DNA of 64,000 bases from Bacteroidota bacterium (GCA_037133915.1 JBAXND010000002.1:124001-188000), one strand, 5' to 3'; positions 35,386 to 45,070 are shown, counted from the first letter of the stretch. Numbers and translations: made by a program. The notes: generated by a model from the letters alone, not told the origin.

Positions 35386-38025
35386 ATGAAAAAACTCATA
35401 CTGTTAGCTCTCTTTGCATTATCGACGGCAATTGCTTTTGCTCAACCCACCAGTACACTGATCAGTCAGGGTGGTGTAGTGAATACCTGTGCTGGTGATT
35501 TTTTTGATAGTGGTGGTGGCGGAGGAAATTATGGCGCGAATGAGAATTTCACAATAACTTTTCATTCGACCAACCCCGGAAACACTCATATAAAAATGAG
35601 TTTTAATTTATTTGATATTGAACCGGGAGATACCCTGATTGTGTATGATGGATCGAATATCACCTCTGCTATTCTGGGCAAATATAATAACAACCTTACT
35701 CCGCCTAACTTTGTGAAGGCGTCGATTTATAATCTTACCGGAGACCTTACCTTCCGCTTTGTTTCCAATGGCGCCATTCAAACGTCCGGGTGGTTTGCAT
35801 CACTTGTATGCATTCCGCAATGCCAGGATATAATTGCTGCGCTGGATACCGTAGAAACCGTTCCAACACCCAACGACAGTAATTACATCGATATCTGTTT
35901 TGGTGACTGGATTACGTTTGCGGGGATGGGTGCGGGTCCGGGTGCGTTTCCGCAAGATGGTATTTTATATGATCAGGACAGTGCAACATCAATGTATATC
36001 TGGGACTTTGGCGACGGCACTATAGATACCGGACGAGTGATCAGCCATCTTTACAGCGTGGTGCGCGGCTATGATGTTTCCTTAACTGTTATAGATGTTC
36101 GCGGATGTACCAGTGCCAATTATCTTGGTGCGAGAGTCAGGGTTTCAGCGAATCCGTATGGACATATTAATCCGATTCCCGATCTTTGTTCGTCACTGGA
36201 TACAACATACATTACACTGGGCTACAATGCCTCATCAGTGGTGGTAATCGAGCCGATTACTTCACAGCAATCGGCCAGTCAGTTATTTGACAGTACTATG
36301 TTCATTCCCGACGGTCCAAACTGTTCCGTTCAGTGCTACAACACCTATGTTACTTTTACTGCCTTTGCACAGAACAGCACTATACAAGCTTCATCAGACA
36401 TTATGTCCATCTGTGTTAATATGGAACACAGTTATGCCGGCGACCTTGGCTTTACAATTATTTGTCCGAACGGGCAAAGTGTTCAGCTTGACCCGAACGA
36501 TCATGGTGGCGGCGCATTCCTTGGTGAACCTTATGGTGGCGTCAACCACGGCACGTATGATAACACAACATACCCTTGCAACGCAGCTTATAACCCCGCC
36601 GGAATTGGCTGGACCTATTGCTGGTCGGAAATTTATCCCACACATGGCACGCTTGTTTCTCTTCAATCAGGTACAAGTCCCATTGATTCTACAAATACAG
36701 TTGCTAACAACAATTATCTGGCGCCCAGCAATCCTTTCAGCGGCCTGATTGGCTGTCCGCTCAACGGTACCTGGAATATTCAGATTTGTGACGACTTTGG
36801 CGTAGACAACGGATATATTTTCTGGTGGGAACTGAATCTTGACCCATCACTGTTGCCGGTGGGCTGGAGCTATAGCGTTCCTATTGATACTGTAGTATGG
36901 TCAGGTTCTTTCATACACCTTATCAACGATACCACATTGATGATTATTCCCGATTCGGGCGGAACTTATCAGTACACGGTTACGCTGTATGATATTTTTG
37001 GCTGTTCGTATGATACCACTCTGAGCTTACAGGTAGTGCAGACTCCTCAAGTAGATCTTGGGCACGATACTACACTTTGCGGTAATAATATGGTTTATAC
37101 CCTTGATGCCGGTCCCGGCGATCATTATGCCTGGGCAAACGGATTGGCAACGCAAACGATTCCCGTCACTACCACCGGCTATTATTCGGTAACGGTTGAA
37201 AATTATAATATGGCCAATACCTTGACGTGTACAGGGGCGGATACGGTTTATATAGGAGTGCTCGCTCTACCATCAGTTGACCTCGGTCCCGACCAATGCA
37301 CTACTACGCTGCCGGTACTGTTGAATGCTCAGAATCCGGGTTTCCAATACCACTGGGCGGTAAACGGACTGCCTGCGAGCGCAACGAATCAAACTTACAC
37401 GGTTAATCAAAGCGGTAATTATTCGGTAACTGTTGCAGAGCAATTCGGTTTTGGATGCGAGGTAACGGATGATGTAAACATTACCTATTTCCCGATACCC
37501 GACATCTCACTCGGACCTGATTCAACCATATGCAGACATCATTCTATCGAAATAAAAGTGACAGATCCGAATAACTATCTGAGTGGGTATGATTACGCCT
37601 ACGCTTGGACACTTGACGGGCAGCCGTATGCTTCAACCGATCCGTTTATTGTGCTTACCTGGCTTGATCCGAATAAGGTGTACCCGGTAGTTTGTCAGGT
37701 TACCGGTTGTATAACGGTGGCAGATACTATGATGCTCACGGTAGAACCCTGTGATCTTACCATCCCGAATATTATTACACCAAATGGTGACTTACAGAAC
37801 GAATATCTTAAAATTCCCAATGTGGAATTTTATCCGAACAGTACCATGGTAATTTACAACCGTTGGGGTAAAAAAGTATTTGAATCGTCTAATTATCATA
37901 ACGAATGGAATGGCGAGAATAATGCTGACGGAGTATATTACTGGGTATTCACTATCAATTATGGCAATCACGGAAACGGAATCGAAACCAAGGATATGCA
38001 TGGTACGGTAACTGTGTTGCGATAA
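35386..38025 (+). CDS. Large secreted protein with CUB, PKD, P-domain-like modules and T9SS type B domain, 2
   Basis: It has 879 residues from the ATG at 35386; the signal peptide ends AIAFAQ. Modules in order: CUB-like (about 30-145; FTITFHSTNPGNTHIKMSF, DTLIVYDGSN); PKD (about 190-250; YIWDFGDGTIDTG); a proprotein-convertase P-domain-like segment (about 335-490; SICVNMEHSYAGDLGFTIICPNG, GTWNIQICDDFGVDNG); three Ig-like repeats (about 560-790; VDLGHDTTLCGNN, VDLGPDQCTTTLPVLLN, ISLGPDSTICRHHSIEIKV); and the T9SS type B domain (about 790-879; IPNIITPNGDLQNEY, VIYNRWGKKVFES). The last ~390 residues are paralogous to the 32176 gene, while the first half is unrelated. The CUB/PKD/P modules suggest glycan or protein binding at the surface. 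I see no catalytic domain. Confidence 0.9.
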   Translation: MKKLILLALFALSTAIAFAQPTSTLISQGGVVNTCAGDFFDSGGGGGNYGANENFTITFHSTNPGNTHIKMSFNLFDIEPGDTLIVYDGSNITSAILGKYNNNLTPPNFVKASIYNLTGDLTFRFVSNGAIQTSGWFASLVCIPQCQDIIAALDTVETVPTPNDSNYIDICFGDWITFAGMGAGPGAFPQDGILYDQDSATSMYIWDFGDGTIDTGRVISHLYSVVRGYDVSLTVIDVRGCTSANYLGARVRVSANPYGHINPIPDLCSSLDTTYITLGYNASSVVVIEPITSQQSASQLFDSTMFIPDGPNCSVQCYNTYVTFTAFAQNSTIQASSDIMSICVNMEHSYAGDLGFTIICPNGQSVQLDPNDHGGGAFLGEPYGGVNHGTYDNTTYPCNAAYNPAGIGWTYCWSEIYPTHGTLVSLQSGTSPIDSTNTVANNNYLAPSNPFSGLIGCPLNGTWNIQICDDFGVDNGYIFWWELNLDPSLLPVGWSYSVPIDTVVWSGSFIHLINDTTLMIIPDSGGTYQYTVTLYDIFGCSYDTTLSLQVVQTPQVDLGHDTTLCGNNMVYTLDAGPGDHYAWANGLATQTIPVTTTGYYSVTVENYNMANTLTCTGADTVYIGVLALPSVDLGPDQCTTTLPVLLNAQNPGFQYHWAVNGLPASATNQTYTVNQSGNYSVTVAEQFGFGCEVTDDVNITYFPIPDISLGPDSTICRHHSIEIKVTDPNNYLSGYDYAYAWTLDGQPYASTDPFIVLTWLDPNKVYPVVCQVTGCITVADTMMLTVEPCDLTIPNIITPNGDLQNEYLKIPNVEFYPNSTMVIYNRWGKKVFESSNYHNEWNGENNADGVYYWVFTINYGNHGNGIETKDMHGTVTVLR

Positions 38026-38044
38026 TAATCTCAAAATATTATTG

Positions 38045-38075
38045 AACCATTCTGCCCTTGCAGGATGGTTTTTTT
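38045..38075 (+). terminator. Terminator after the second T9SS cargo gene
   Basis: 38045-38055 pairs with 38060-38070 (one T-G wobble) around a 4-base loop, and a T run follows. Confidence 0.85.
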
Positions 38076-38129
38076 GTGCCCCTAATCGTATTTTTTCCTA
38101 TTTTCGCACATTATAGAAAACCAATAAAA

Positions 38130-41100
38130 ATGAAAAAGTTATTCTTGTTAGTCGCGTTACTACCATTATTTGCTAATGCTCAGATAATTGATAATTTCTC
38201 TGATGGCAATTTTACTGCTAATCCTGCCTGGAACGGCGACGTTACTCAGTTTCAGATGTCAACTTATTCAAATAGTTCATGGAGTCAGCAACCCAGGTTG
38301 CAGCTTAACGGAAGTGTAGCGGATATTTCATACCTGTACGTTAATAACCCTGACACGTTGAATTACAACTATGAGTGGGATTTTTGGGTGCGTCTTGCGT
38401 TTAATACGTCAACCACGAATAATTGCAGAGTTTACCTAATCTCAAACAACACCTTTTTGGAAGGCTCACTGAACGGATATTTTATCATGTTCGGCGATGA
38501 TAATGACGGCGCTATTGACAGTGTTTCTCTGTGTAAACAAACAGGTACAACAGTTCAAAAAATAATTCACGGACACAACATCTTCACCGGGGCTTCCGGC
38601 AATTACCGTATCAAAGTAACGCGTACAGCGGCCGGTTTTTGGTCGTTATTCACTGATCCAATTGGCGGACAGAATCTGGTTGCAGACGGTACGGCTACCG
38701 ACAACACATTTGATACGACGGCCGCAATCGGAGTCTATTGTAAATATACTGCAAGTAATAAAACGGCCTTCTATTTTGATGATTTCTATGCCGGTGCAGA
38801 AATTGTGGATGTAACTCCTCCTTCCATATTAACAGTAACTCCTACCTCAGCGACTGAACTTGATGTTCGCTTTTCGGAAATTGTAGATGGTGCGAGTGCC
38901 CAAACACTTACCAACTATAGTGTAAATACAATCGGAAATCCCACAACAGCAGTGAAAAGCCTTATTGACGGCACCCTTGTTCACCTTACGTTCAGCACGC
39001 CTTTTGTTCCCGCAACAACATACACACTTACAACCCAGAATGTGACTGACCTTTCGGCCAATCCGATGGTAACATCAAATTCAAATTTTGCATGGTACAG
39101 TGCTCAAACATTTGATGTTGTTATCAATGAGATTATGGCAGATCCTGATCCTCCTGTCGGTCTTCCGAATTTTGAATACATTGAGCTGAAAAATAATACA
39201 AATATTCCCCTCTCGCTTAAAAACTGGACACTCAGCGTTGGCTCGTCAACACTATTATTTCCGGAAGCTACCATTGCTGCCGACAGCTTCCTGCTCGTGA
39301 TGTCTGATACTGCTGCAACACAGTTCGGAGGTTTTGGAACCATCGTCAGTTTCCCGAGTTTCTCAATTACCAATTCGGGCGCAGTAATAACACTTCGTAA
39401 AGACAACGGGCAGCTTATACATACCATTACGTTCGCCGACTCTTGGTATCAGGACAATACTAAAAGCGCCGGCGGATGGTCCATTGAACAGATAGACCCG
39501 TTAAACCCATGCAGCGGTGCTTCTAACTGGAGGGCTTCCGTCAGCACAACAGGCGGCACACCCGGTCATACAAATTCAATAAATGCAAGCAATCCGGATG
39601 TTACAGCTCCCATCATGAGCAATGCGGGTGCACTCACCACTCTCAGCGTTAAAGTTACGTTCAGTGAAGCCGTTGACAGCACTACGATTGCAAATCCGGC
39701 AAGTTATTCGATTGATAACGGCATTGGCTCACCAACAGCAGTTGTTGTATCGTCGCCCGATTTTAAATCGGCCACTATTTATCTTACCAATGCATTGCAG
39801 CAAAATGTGCTTTACACGATTACGCTGAATGATACCATCATGGACTGCTCCGGTAATATTACCGTGAATCCGTCGAAAGTTTTCGCGCTATATTCAGCCA
39901 AAGAATTTGATGTTCAGATAAACGAAATAATGTTCGACCCGGATCCTCCCGTTGGTCTTCCGAATACTGAATATGTTGAACTTTATAACCGTTCCGCTTT
40001 TCCTGTAAATCTGATTGGCTGGACATTGAAAACAGGAACAACAGCAAGAGCTATTTCAGATGCAACCATTGATGCAGGCGGCTATCTTATCTTGGGTCCT
40101 TCGGGCAGCACAACCGCATTTGCACCTTATGGTACGGTTGCTGAGGTTTCAGGACTTAGCCTGACCAACAGCGGCGAGTTACTTACATTGCTTGATACAG
40201 GCAATCAGGTAATTTCTTTCGTTGATTATTCAAGTACATGGGTTCCGGCGAATAAAGTGAACGGTGGCTGGTCGCTTGAGCAAATTGATGCGAACAACCC
40301 ATGTGGCGGATTTTCGAACTGGAATGCTTCTGTTGATCCAGCAGGCGGCACGCCGGGCAAAGTGAATTCCATTGCTGCCAGCAACCGTGATAATGAGCGT
40401 CCGAGGCTGCTCAGAGCAAGTGTCACCCGTTTTGAACGCAATGTAGTGTATCTGTATTTTAGCGAATCACTGGACAGCACATCGCTGAAAAACCTGAGTC
40501 GCTATGAGGTTGATAACGGCATCGGCACACCTGTATCTATCAAACAATATGGTCCGGGTAATGAAGTGGTAGCAATTAAACTTCCGTCATTACTCCAATA
40601 TGATATTATTTACACTGTTACAGTGAAAGACAGCGTGACCGATTGCGTAGGAAATATTATCTCAGCAAATAGTTCGGTAAAAGTTGCTGTTCCCTATCTT
40701 CCTGATTCAGGAAACATCGTGATTAATGAAGTAATGTATTATCCTGTTACCGGCGGTGAAGATTATGTGGAACTATACAATCGCGGTGATAAAGTATATG
40801 ACCTTGCCGATTTGAATCTTTCCGGCTACGATCTGGCGTTGTCTGCACTTGAAGATGTAAAAGCAATAGATCAGGACGGTTTTCTGCTTTTCCCGGGTGA
40901 TTATATTGCCCTGACAGCCGACCCCGATGTGGTTAAGTCATATTATACAACATCAAACCCCGACCAGTTTGTTGCTATGGCAATGCCTACATACAATAGC
41001 GATTCGGGAACCGTAGTTCTTTCAACAAAAACAGGAACCATTATTGATTACTTCCATTACAACTCATCAATGCAATTTCCGTTACTGAACGATTTGCATA

Positions 41101-41549
41101 ATGTTTCTCTTGAGCGTATCAGCTTTGACCGTGCGGCTTCAGATAAAACCAACTGGCATTCGGCTGCAAAAAGTGTAGGCTTCGGAACGCCGGCATATAA
41201 AAACTCTCAGTACCAGGAAGCGCTGAACGATGACGGCGCCATCACCCTTTCACCCGATATCTTTTCTCCTGATGGCGACGGTTACAATGATGTACTGAAT
41301 ATTGCGTATAAATTTGGTGAGCCCGGCTATGTTGCCAATATCACGATTTATGATGAAAAAGGACGCCTTGTCCGCAAGCTCATACATAACGAACTGCTGG
41401 CCGCCGAAGGTGTGTTTTCGTGGGACGGGATTACCGAAGATAACCTCAAAGGCACGATTGGCATTTATATCGTTTACTTTGAAGTGTTCGATCTAAAAGG
41501 CGATGTAAAGCATTATAAGAAAGCGGCTGTTCTGGCAACCAAAATGTAG
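38130..41549 (+). CDS. Very large secreted protein with three lamin-tail domains
   Basis: It has 1139 residues; the signal peptide is MKKLFLLVALLPLFANA. An N-terminal concanavalin-like segment (to about 230) is followed by a bacterial Ig-like (SbsA-type) domain and then lamin-tail domains beginning at about 327 (FDVVINEIMADPDPPVG), 592 (FDVQINEIMFDPDPPVG) and 860 (GNIVINEVMYYPV). The first two, each with its Ig-like follower (SVKVTFSEAVDSTT, NVVYLYFSESLDSTS), form a ~266-residue tandem repeat. The last ~100 residues (FSPDGDGYND, ANITIYDEKGRLVRKL) resemble the FlgD/CHU-type ending of T9SS cargo, not the type B domain of its neighbours. It is likely surface-exposed. The ATG at 38130 is chosen because the earlier frame overlaps the terminator. 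The near-consensus TATTTTCG at 38099 may be its -7. Confidence 0.9.
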   Translation: MKKLFLLVALLPLFANAQIIDNFSDGNFTANPAWNGDVTQFQMSTYSNSSWSQQPRLQLNGSVADISYLYVNNPDTLNYNYEWDFWVRLAFNTSTTNNCRVYLISNNTFLEGSLNGYFIMFGDDNDGAIDSVSLCKQTGTTVQKIIHGHNIFTGASGNYRIKVTRTAAGFWSLFTDPIGGQNLVADGTATDNTFDTTAAIGVYCKYTASNKTAFYFDDFYAGAEIVDVTPPSILTVTPTSATELDVRFSEIVDGASAQTLTNYSVNTIGNPTTAVKSLIDGTLVHLTFSTPFVPATTYTLTTQNVTDLSANPMVTSNSNFAWYSAQTFDVVINEIMADPDPPVGLPNFEYIELKNNTNIPLSLKNWTLSVGSSTLLFPEATIAADSFLLVMSDTAATQFGGFGTIVSFPSFSITNSGAVITLRKDNGQLIHTITFADSWYQDNTKSAGGWSIEQIDPLNPCSGASNWRASVSTTGGTPGHTNSINASNPDVTAPIMSNAGALTTLSVKVTFSEAVDSTTIANPASYSIDNGIGSPTAVVVSSPDFKSATIYLTNALQQNVLYTITLNDTIMDCSGNITVNPSKVFALYSAKEFDVQINEIMFDPDPPVGLPNTEYVELYNRSAFPVNLIGWTLKTGTTARAISDATIDAGGYLILGPSGSTTAFAPYGTVAEVSGLSLTNSGELLTLLDTGNQVISFVDYSSTWVPANKVNGGWSLEQIDANNPCGGFSNWNASVDPAGGTPGKVNSIAASNRDNERPRLLRASVTRFERNVVYLYFSESLDSTSLKNLSRYEVDNGIGTPVSIKQYGPGNEVVAIKLPSLLQYDIIYTVTVKDSVTDCVGNIISANSSVKVAVPYLPDSGNIVINEVMYYPVTGGEDYVELYNRGDKVYDLADLNLSGYDLALSALEDVKAIDQDGFLLFPGDYIALTADPDVVKSYYTTSNPDQFVAMAMPTYNSDSGTVVLSTKTGTIIDYFHYNSSMQFPLLNDLHNVSLERISFDRAASDKTNWHSAAKSVGFGTPAYKNSQYQEALNDDGAITLSPDIFSPDGDGYNDVLNIAYKFGEPGYVANITIYDEKGRLVRKLIHNELLAAEGVFSWDGITEDNLKGTIGIYIVYFEVFDLKGDVKHYKKAAVLATKM

Positions 41550-41558
41550 AATACAGTC

Positions 41559-41590
41559 GTTAGTAAATAGTATTTAGTAGTAAGTGCTAA
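41559..41590. repeat. Low-complexity TTAGTA-type repeat
   Basis: Imperfect tandem units built on TTAGTA/TAGTA, 10 bases after the stop of the lamin-tail gene. Confidence 0.6.
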
Positions 41591-41608
41591 AATGTACTAA
41601 AATGAAAT

Positions 41609-41645
41609 AAAAAACCGCCTCTGAATTCCGGAGGCGGTTTTTTTT
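41609..41645. terminator. Bidirectional terminator
   Basis: A 13-bp stem (41609-41621 with 41631-41643), A run on the left and T run on the right. It separates the convergent lamin-tail and DUF3352-like genes. Confidence 0.9.
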
Positions 41646-41726
41646 GGCTGCTTAGGTTTAATATGTAATTACAACAATTAAACTATTAATATTCTCTTTC
41701 CGCCAACGGCGGACAGGCACTCTTCT

Positions 41727-41749
41727 ATTATTCATTTTTCATTGTTCAC
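41727..41749 (-). repeat. Short copy of the AATGAAA repeat over a stop codon
   Basis: On the minus strand it reads AATGAAA-AATGAAT-AAT after GAAC. The same units form the tandem array at 19982-20034. The stop codon of the DUF3352-like gene (41739-41741) and its last two codons lie inside this copy. Confidence 0.75.
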
Positions 41750-44045
41750 TATTTTTCTTCTGCCCTTTTTTCCATTTCTCTTTATCAATGAGTTCGCCGG
41801 TTTCGGTATAATGTTTCCATTTGCCTGATTTCACACCTTTACGGTATTGCCCTGATATCTTGAGTATGCCGCTGTCGTAATAAAATTCGGCACTGCCGTC
41901 GGGCATGCCGTCGCTGAATTCTATCATGGCCTTGCGCTGTCCGTTCTCATAAAACTCACGGTAGGTGCCTGTAATGAGGTCTTCTTCAAAAGTTACCTCT
42001 GCACGCGTAATCTGTTTGTCGGCGTCAAAATAGAAAAGTCCGATGCCGGTCGCTTTTCCTTCTTCATAATTTACGGCACTCATAATTTTGCCGCTTTCAA
42101 AATAGCTTCGCCACAGTCCGGTGAGATTGCCGTCTGCCACACGTCCTTCAGCTTTCACCGTGGTGCTGTCGGCGTAATAAACTTTTGCAGGACCATTTAC
42201 CAATAGCTGTGATTCGCGCAATTCGGGCTTAAATCGTCCTGAATCAATTTCGGTGAGATACAATTCTTCTGCAGCCGATTCAATGCTTTCAAGTTCGGCA
42301 TCGTACAGAGCATCCTGATTGAATTCGGCCGAGAGCTGTGTTCTGAACATTTTATCCTGCGATACCATCTGAAAGCCTATCCGCGTAAAGCCCAGAATAA
42401 TTTCTTTATTGTCTTTAATACCTTTACGTTTTTCGTTCTTGCTGTAGTAATACAGGTGCGAATAAATCTTGGGCATCTGGATATAGGCAAACACGCTCGA
42501 ACGGGCTTCAAAGCCATCTTTCATGGCCATGAATTCCTTGTTGTGAGAGAGCGTTTTCCCTGCCGAATAATCATCAATAAAATCCATCAGCGAGGACGGT
42601 GAATTGCTGAAAACAACATAGTCGTCGATGTACGTAAAATAGGGTTTATCGAATTTTTTAAAGAGACTTCCGAAAAAGAGTTTGAGAAATCCGCCGTACT
42701 GCAGGTAGCGGATGGTGAAATTTTTATAGTCTTTGTCGTCGAATTTGAAAGCGCCCCACGATTTCTTTTTCACCTGTTTCATGATGTGGTCGAGGCCTGC
42801 TTTGGCGGCGTCCATATCACTGGCATGGACAATGGCGATTGCATCATTTTCGCCTGCATTGGCTGTTGGCTGCATTTTTACAAACGAAATTTCATTGCCA
42901 ATCCAGCTGAAGAAATCCTCGTCGAGATTCACTTTCAGAAATTTCTCCACCTTTTTTATGCTTTTATCATAATCCTGAAAATGCGCCGTATCATCCGTTG
43001 CGAAGGTTTCTTTTAATTTACTGAAGAACTCTCCGCTTTGTTCAAAATTCATCGCAACATACAGTGCTGCTCGGTCGCTTACAATATCGTAGGCACCGAG
43101 TTTCCCGGGTTTAATCTGACTCAGTGCCCGAAAGTAGGAGGGAAGGCTGTCGTTAACATTCAGAAAGCCGCTCAGTGTCAGGCGTTCGTTCTCGAGAGTC
43201 ATATTTAATGCGGCAATGCGCAGATTGTCGTTCAGCGATTTTACAATGTCGCCCGGTTCTGAGAGGAAGCAGCGCAGGTAATTTCCAATCTGGCTGAAAT
43301 TCAGATAAAAATTGAATAATTTATCTTTTTTTAAATCGACGGTAGCCCTTTTTACATAGGGATCATCGAGCCAGTATGGTTTATCTTTCTGCGCGATTGA
43401 TTTATCAATAATTTGTTCGGAATAGCTGCACACCAGCACATTTTCAATAAACGAGATATAGAGCACTTCTCCGGTGATGGTGCTGGTAAGCGTAATTATT
43501 TCGTATCCCAGATAATCCTTTTTGCCCATCGCGAAATCATAGTAGCCCATAATTTCCTTTATATAGTTTTTGATGAAGGCAATTTTAGAACCTTTGGTAA
43601 GGTCAACGGCAAACAAAAAGTCATAGTCTGTCGCTGAAATCATGTGTGCCGAAATAACCAGCTGACGGTCGGTAAAGAGCATGTCCATGGTCTCGTTACC
43701 TTTAATCAGCGAGTCGAGGCTGAGGGCGCTCTGATTGATGTCGTCAAACTTCGGGTTGCCCATCAGATGTTTCCACATAGCGCTCTCGCTGAGTGTTGAC
43801 CAGCCTTTGGTGAGGTTTGATGTTTCAATTACAAAAATGGCATCGTTGGGAATTACGCTCAGCGCGTTGCGTTTGCCGCTTTCGCTGAACCAAATCCACG
43901 CGACAAAGCTGCCAATGGCAATTATGGTGATAAAAAACAGCCATAAAAATATTTTGAGACCTCTCCGGCGCTTCTTTTTTGGAGACGGCTGTTGTGCCTG
44001 CATTTGAGGTGACTGCTGCGGCTGAAATTGTGCTGGCTGATTCAT
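41739..44045 (-). CDS. DUF3352-like membrane protein with C-terminal MORN_2 repeats
   Basis: It has 768 residues. A Gln/Pro-rich N-terminus (1-22) is followed by a very basic stretch (KKKRRRGLK) and one transmembrane helix at about 31-53. From 60 to about 600 the layout resembles DUF3352 (PNDAIFVIETSNLTKGW, LDEDFFSWIGNEISFVKM, YIDDYVVFSNSPSSLMDFI). From about 618 to 765 lie six MORN_2-like repeats of 22-25 residues (GLWRSYFESGKIMSAVNYEEGKA; GTYREFYENGQRKAMIEFSDG; GKWKHYTETGELI), seen in YwqK-type proteins. Topology suggests a short cytoplasmic tail and a large periplasmic part. It is followed by a repeat copy and by a terminator shared with the lamin-tail gene. No function is known to me. Confidence 0.8.
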   Translation of the reverse strand: MNQPAQFQPQQSPQMQAQQPSPKKKRRRGLKIFLWLFFITIIAIGSFVAWIWFSESGKRNALSVIPNDAIFVIETSNLTKGWSTLSESAMWKHLMGNPKFDDINQSALSLDSLIKGNETMDMLFTDRQLVISAHMISATDYDFLFAVDLTKGSKIAFIKNYIKEIMGYYDFAMGKKDYLGYEIITLTSTITGEVLYISFIENVLVCSYSEQIIDKSIAQKDKPYWLDDPYVKRATVDLKKDKLFNFYLNFSQIGNYLRCFLSEPGDIVKSLNDNLRIAALNMTLENERLTLSGFLNVNDSLPSYFRALSQIKPGKLGAYDIVSDRAALYVAMNFEQSGEFFSKLKETFATDDTAHFQDYDKSIKKVEKFLKVNLDEDFFSWIGNEISFVKMQPTANAGENDAIAIVHASDMDAAKAGLDHIMKQVKKKSWGAFKFDDKDYKNFTIRYLQYGGFLKLFFGSLFKKFDKPYFTYIDDYVVFSNSPSSLMDFIDDYSAGKTLSHNKEFMAMKDGFEARSSVFAYIQMPKIYSHLYYYSKNEKRKGIKDNKEIILGFTRIGFQMVSQDKMFRTQLSAEFNQDALYDAELESIESAAEELYLTEIDSGRFKPELRESQLLVNGPAKVYYADSTTVKAEGRVADGNLTGLWRSYFESGKIMSAVNYEEGKATGIGLFYFDADKQITRAEVTFEEDLITGTYREFYENGQRKAMIEFSDGMPDGSAEFYYDSGILKISGQYRKGVKSGKWKHYTETGELIDKEKWKKGQKKNSEQ

Positions 44046-44066
44046 TACGATTTATTTTTGAACATA

Positions 44067-44074
44067 CAAATATA
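44067..44074 (-). promoter_or_regulatory. -7 element of the DUF3352-like gene
   Basis: TATATTTG on the minus strand, 21 bases before the ATG at 44045. Confidence 0.6.
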
Positions 44075-44175
44075 ATCTTCAATCAGATGTGCTGGAAAAA
44101 ATAATTACTTTGTTAAGCGGAACGTTTATTGAAAAAGCTGCCTTTTCCGTATGACTGTTTGCATCGATATTTTTC

Positions 44176-44183
44176 TACCTTTG
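44176..44183 (+). promoter_or_regulatory. -7 element of the TIGR01777 epimerase gene
   Basis: TACCTTTG (TAnnTTTG), 29 bases before the ATG at 44213. Confidence 0.55.
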
Positions 44184-44212
44184 GAATATTGAAAAAACAA
44201 GAAAATTAGTTT

Positions 44213-45067
44213 ATGAAAATACTGATATGCGGCGGTAACGGCTTCATCGGCTCAAAACTCACGGAAGAATTCAGATTGCGCAACTGGAACGTTGAAAACC
44301 TATCGCGTGCCGACCTGCTGCTGAATCATGAAGCGCTCGCCATCCGTATTTCGGGCTGCGATGTGCTTATAAATCTGGCCGGTGCACCTATCATCAAACG
44401 ATGGACAAAACACCACAGGCAGGAAATGTGGGACAGCCGTATTCTCACAACCCGCCGGTTGGCTGCCGCGGTAAACAAAAGCACCGTGCCGCCCCAATTA
44501 TTCATTTCAACTTCGGCGGTGGGCATATATGCCGACGAGGTTTTACAGACTGAAAATAATGCCGTGTTCGCGAAAAATTTTCTTGCCGAACTCTGCATGG
44601 CCTGGGAAAAAGAAGCCCTGGCGGCCACATCGGCCGGGCGCATTGCCATTTTCAGGATTTCTGTTGTGCTTGGTAATAATGGCGGTGCCTTGAAAAAAAT
44701 GATGACGCCCTTCCGCTTTGGATTCGGAGGCCGCATCAGCAGCGGTAAACAGGGCTTTTCGTGGTGTCACATCCATGATGTTGTGGCGGCATTTACCTTC
44801 CTTATTGAGAATAATGAAAAGGGTATTTTTAATCTGGCAGCCCCCGAACCAACCGACAATCGAGGATTTACAAAGGCTCTGGCACATGCCATGCACCGCC
44901 CGGCGCTTGTTCCTCTGCCCGCATGGGTGCTGAGATTGCTTTATGGCGGTGGCTCGATTGCGCTTACCGAAGGTCAGAAAGTACTGCCCGAACACCTTAT
45001 AGAATGCGGCTTTAAGTTCAAATATCGAAAGCTGGAAGAGGCGCTTCGGGATATCATTCATGAATAA
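44213..45067 (+). CDS. TIGR01777 family NAD(P)-dependent epimerase/reductase
   Basis: It has 284 residues. Rossmann motif GGNGFIG is at 7-13; INLAGAPI, the signature for this group, is at about 53-60; RIAIFRISVVLG follows; then FSWCHIHDVVAAFTFL and FNLAAPEP. The C-terminal DUF1731 region starts around PALVPLPAWVLRLLYG. The family (YfcH in E. coli) resembles extended SDR sugar epimerases, but its substrate is unsettled; a plant homologue is linked to cell division. It is followed 30 bp later by the asparagine synthase gene, which has its own -7 element. Confidence 0.92.
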   Translation: MKILICGGNGFIGSKLTEEFRLRNWNVENLSRADLLLNHEALAIRISGCDVLINLAGAPIIKRWTKHHRQEMWDSRILTTRRLAAAVNKSTVPPQLFISTSAVGIYADEVLQTENNAVFAKNFLAELCMAWEKEALAATSAGRIAIFRISVVLGNNGGALKKMMTPFRFGFGGRISSGKQGFSWCHIHDVVAAFTFLIENNEKGIFNLAAPEPTDNRGFTKALAHAMHRPALVPLPAWVLRLLYGGGSIALTEGQKVLPEHLIECGFKFKYRKLEEALRDIIHE

Positions 45068-45070
45068 TAT

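Noticed and set aside
41700..41712. CCGCC-AAC-GGCGG palindrome
   Set aside because: Too short and single-copy in the window to call a REP-type element.
44543..45061. Minus-strand open frame (172 codons) opposite the epimerase gene
   Set aside because: It lies within a gene with complete TIGR01777 motifs; antisense frame by codon composition.
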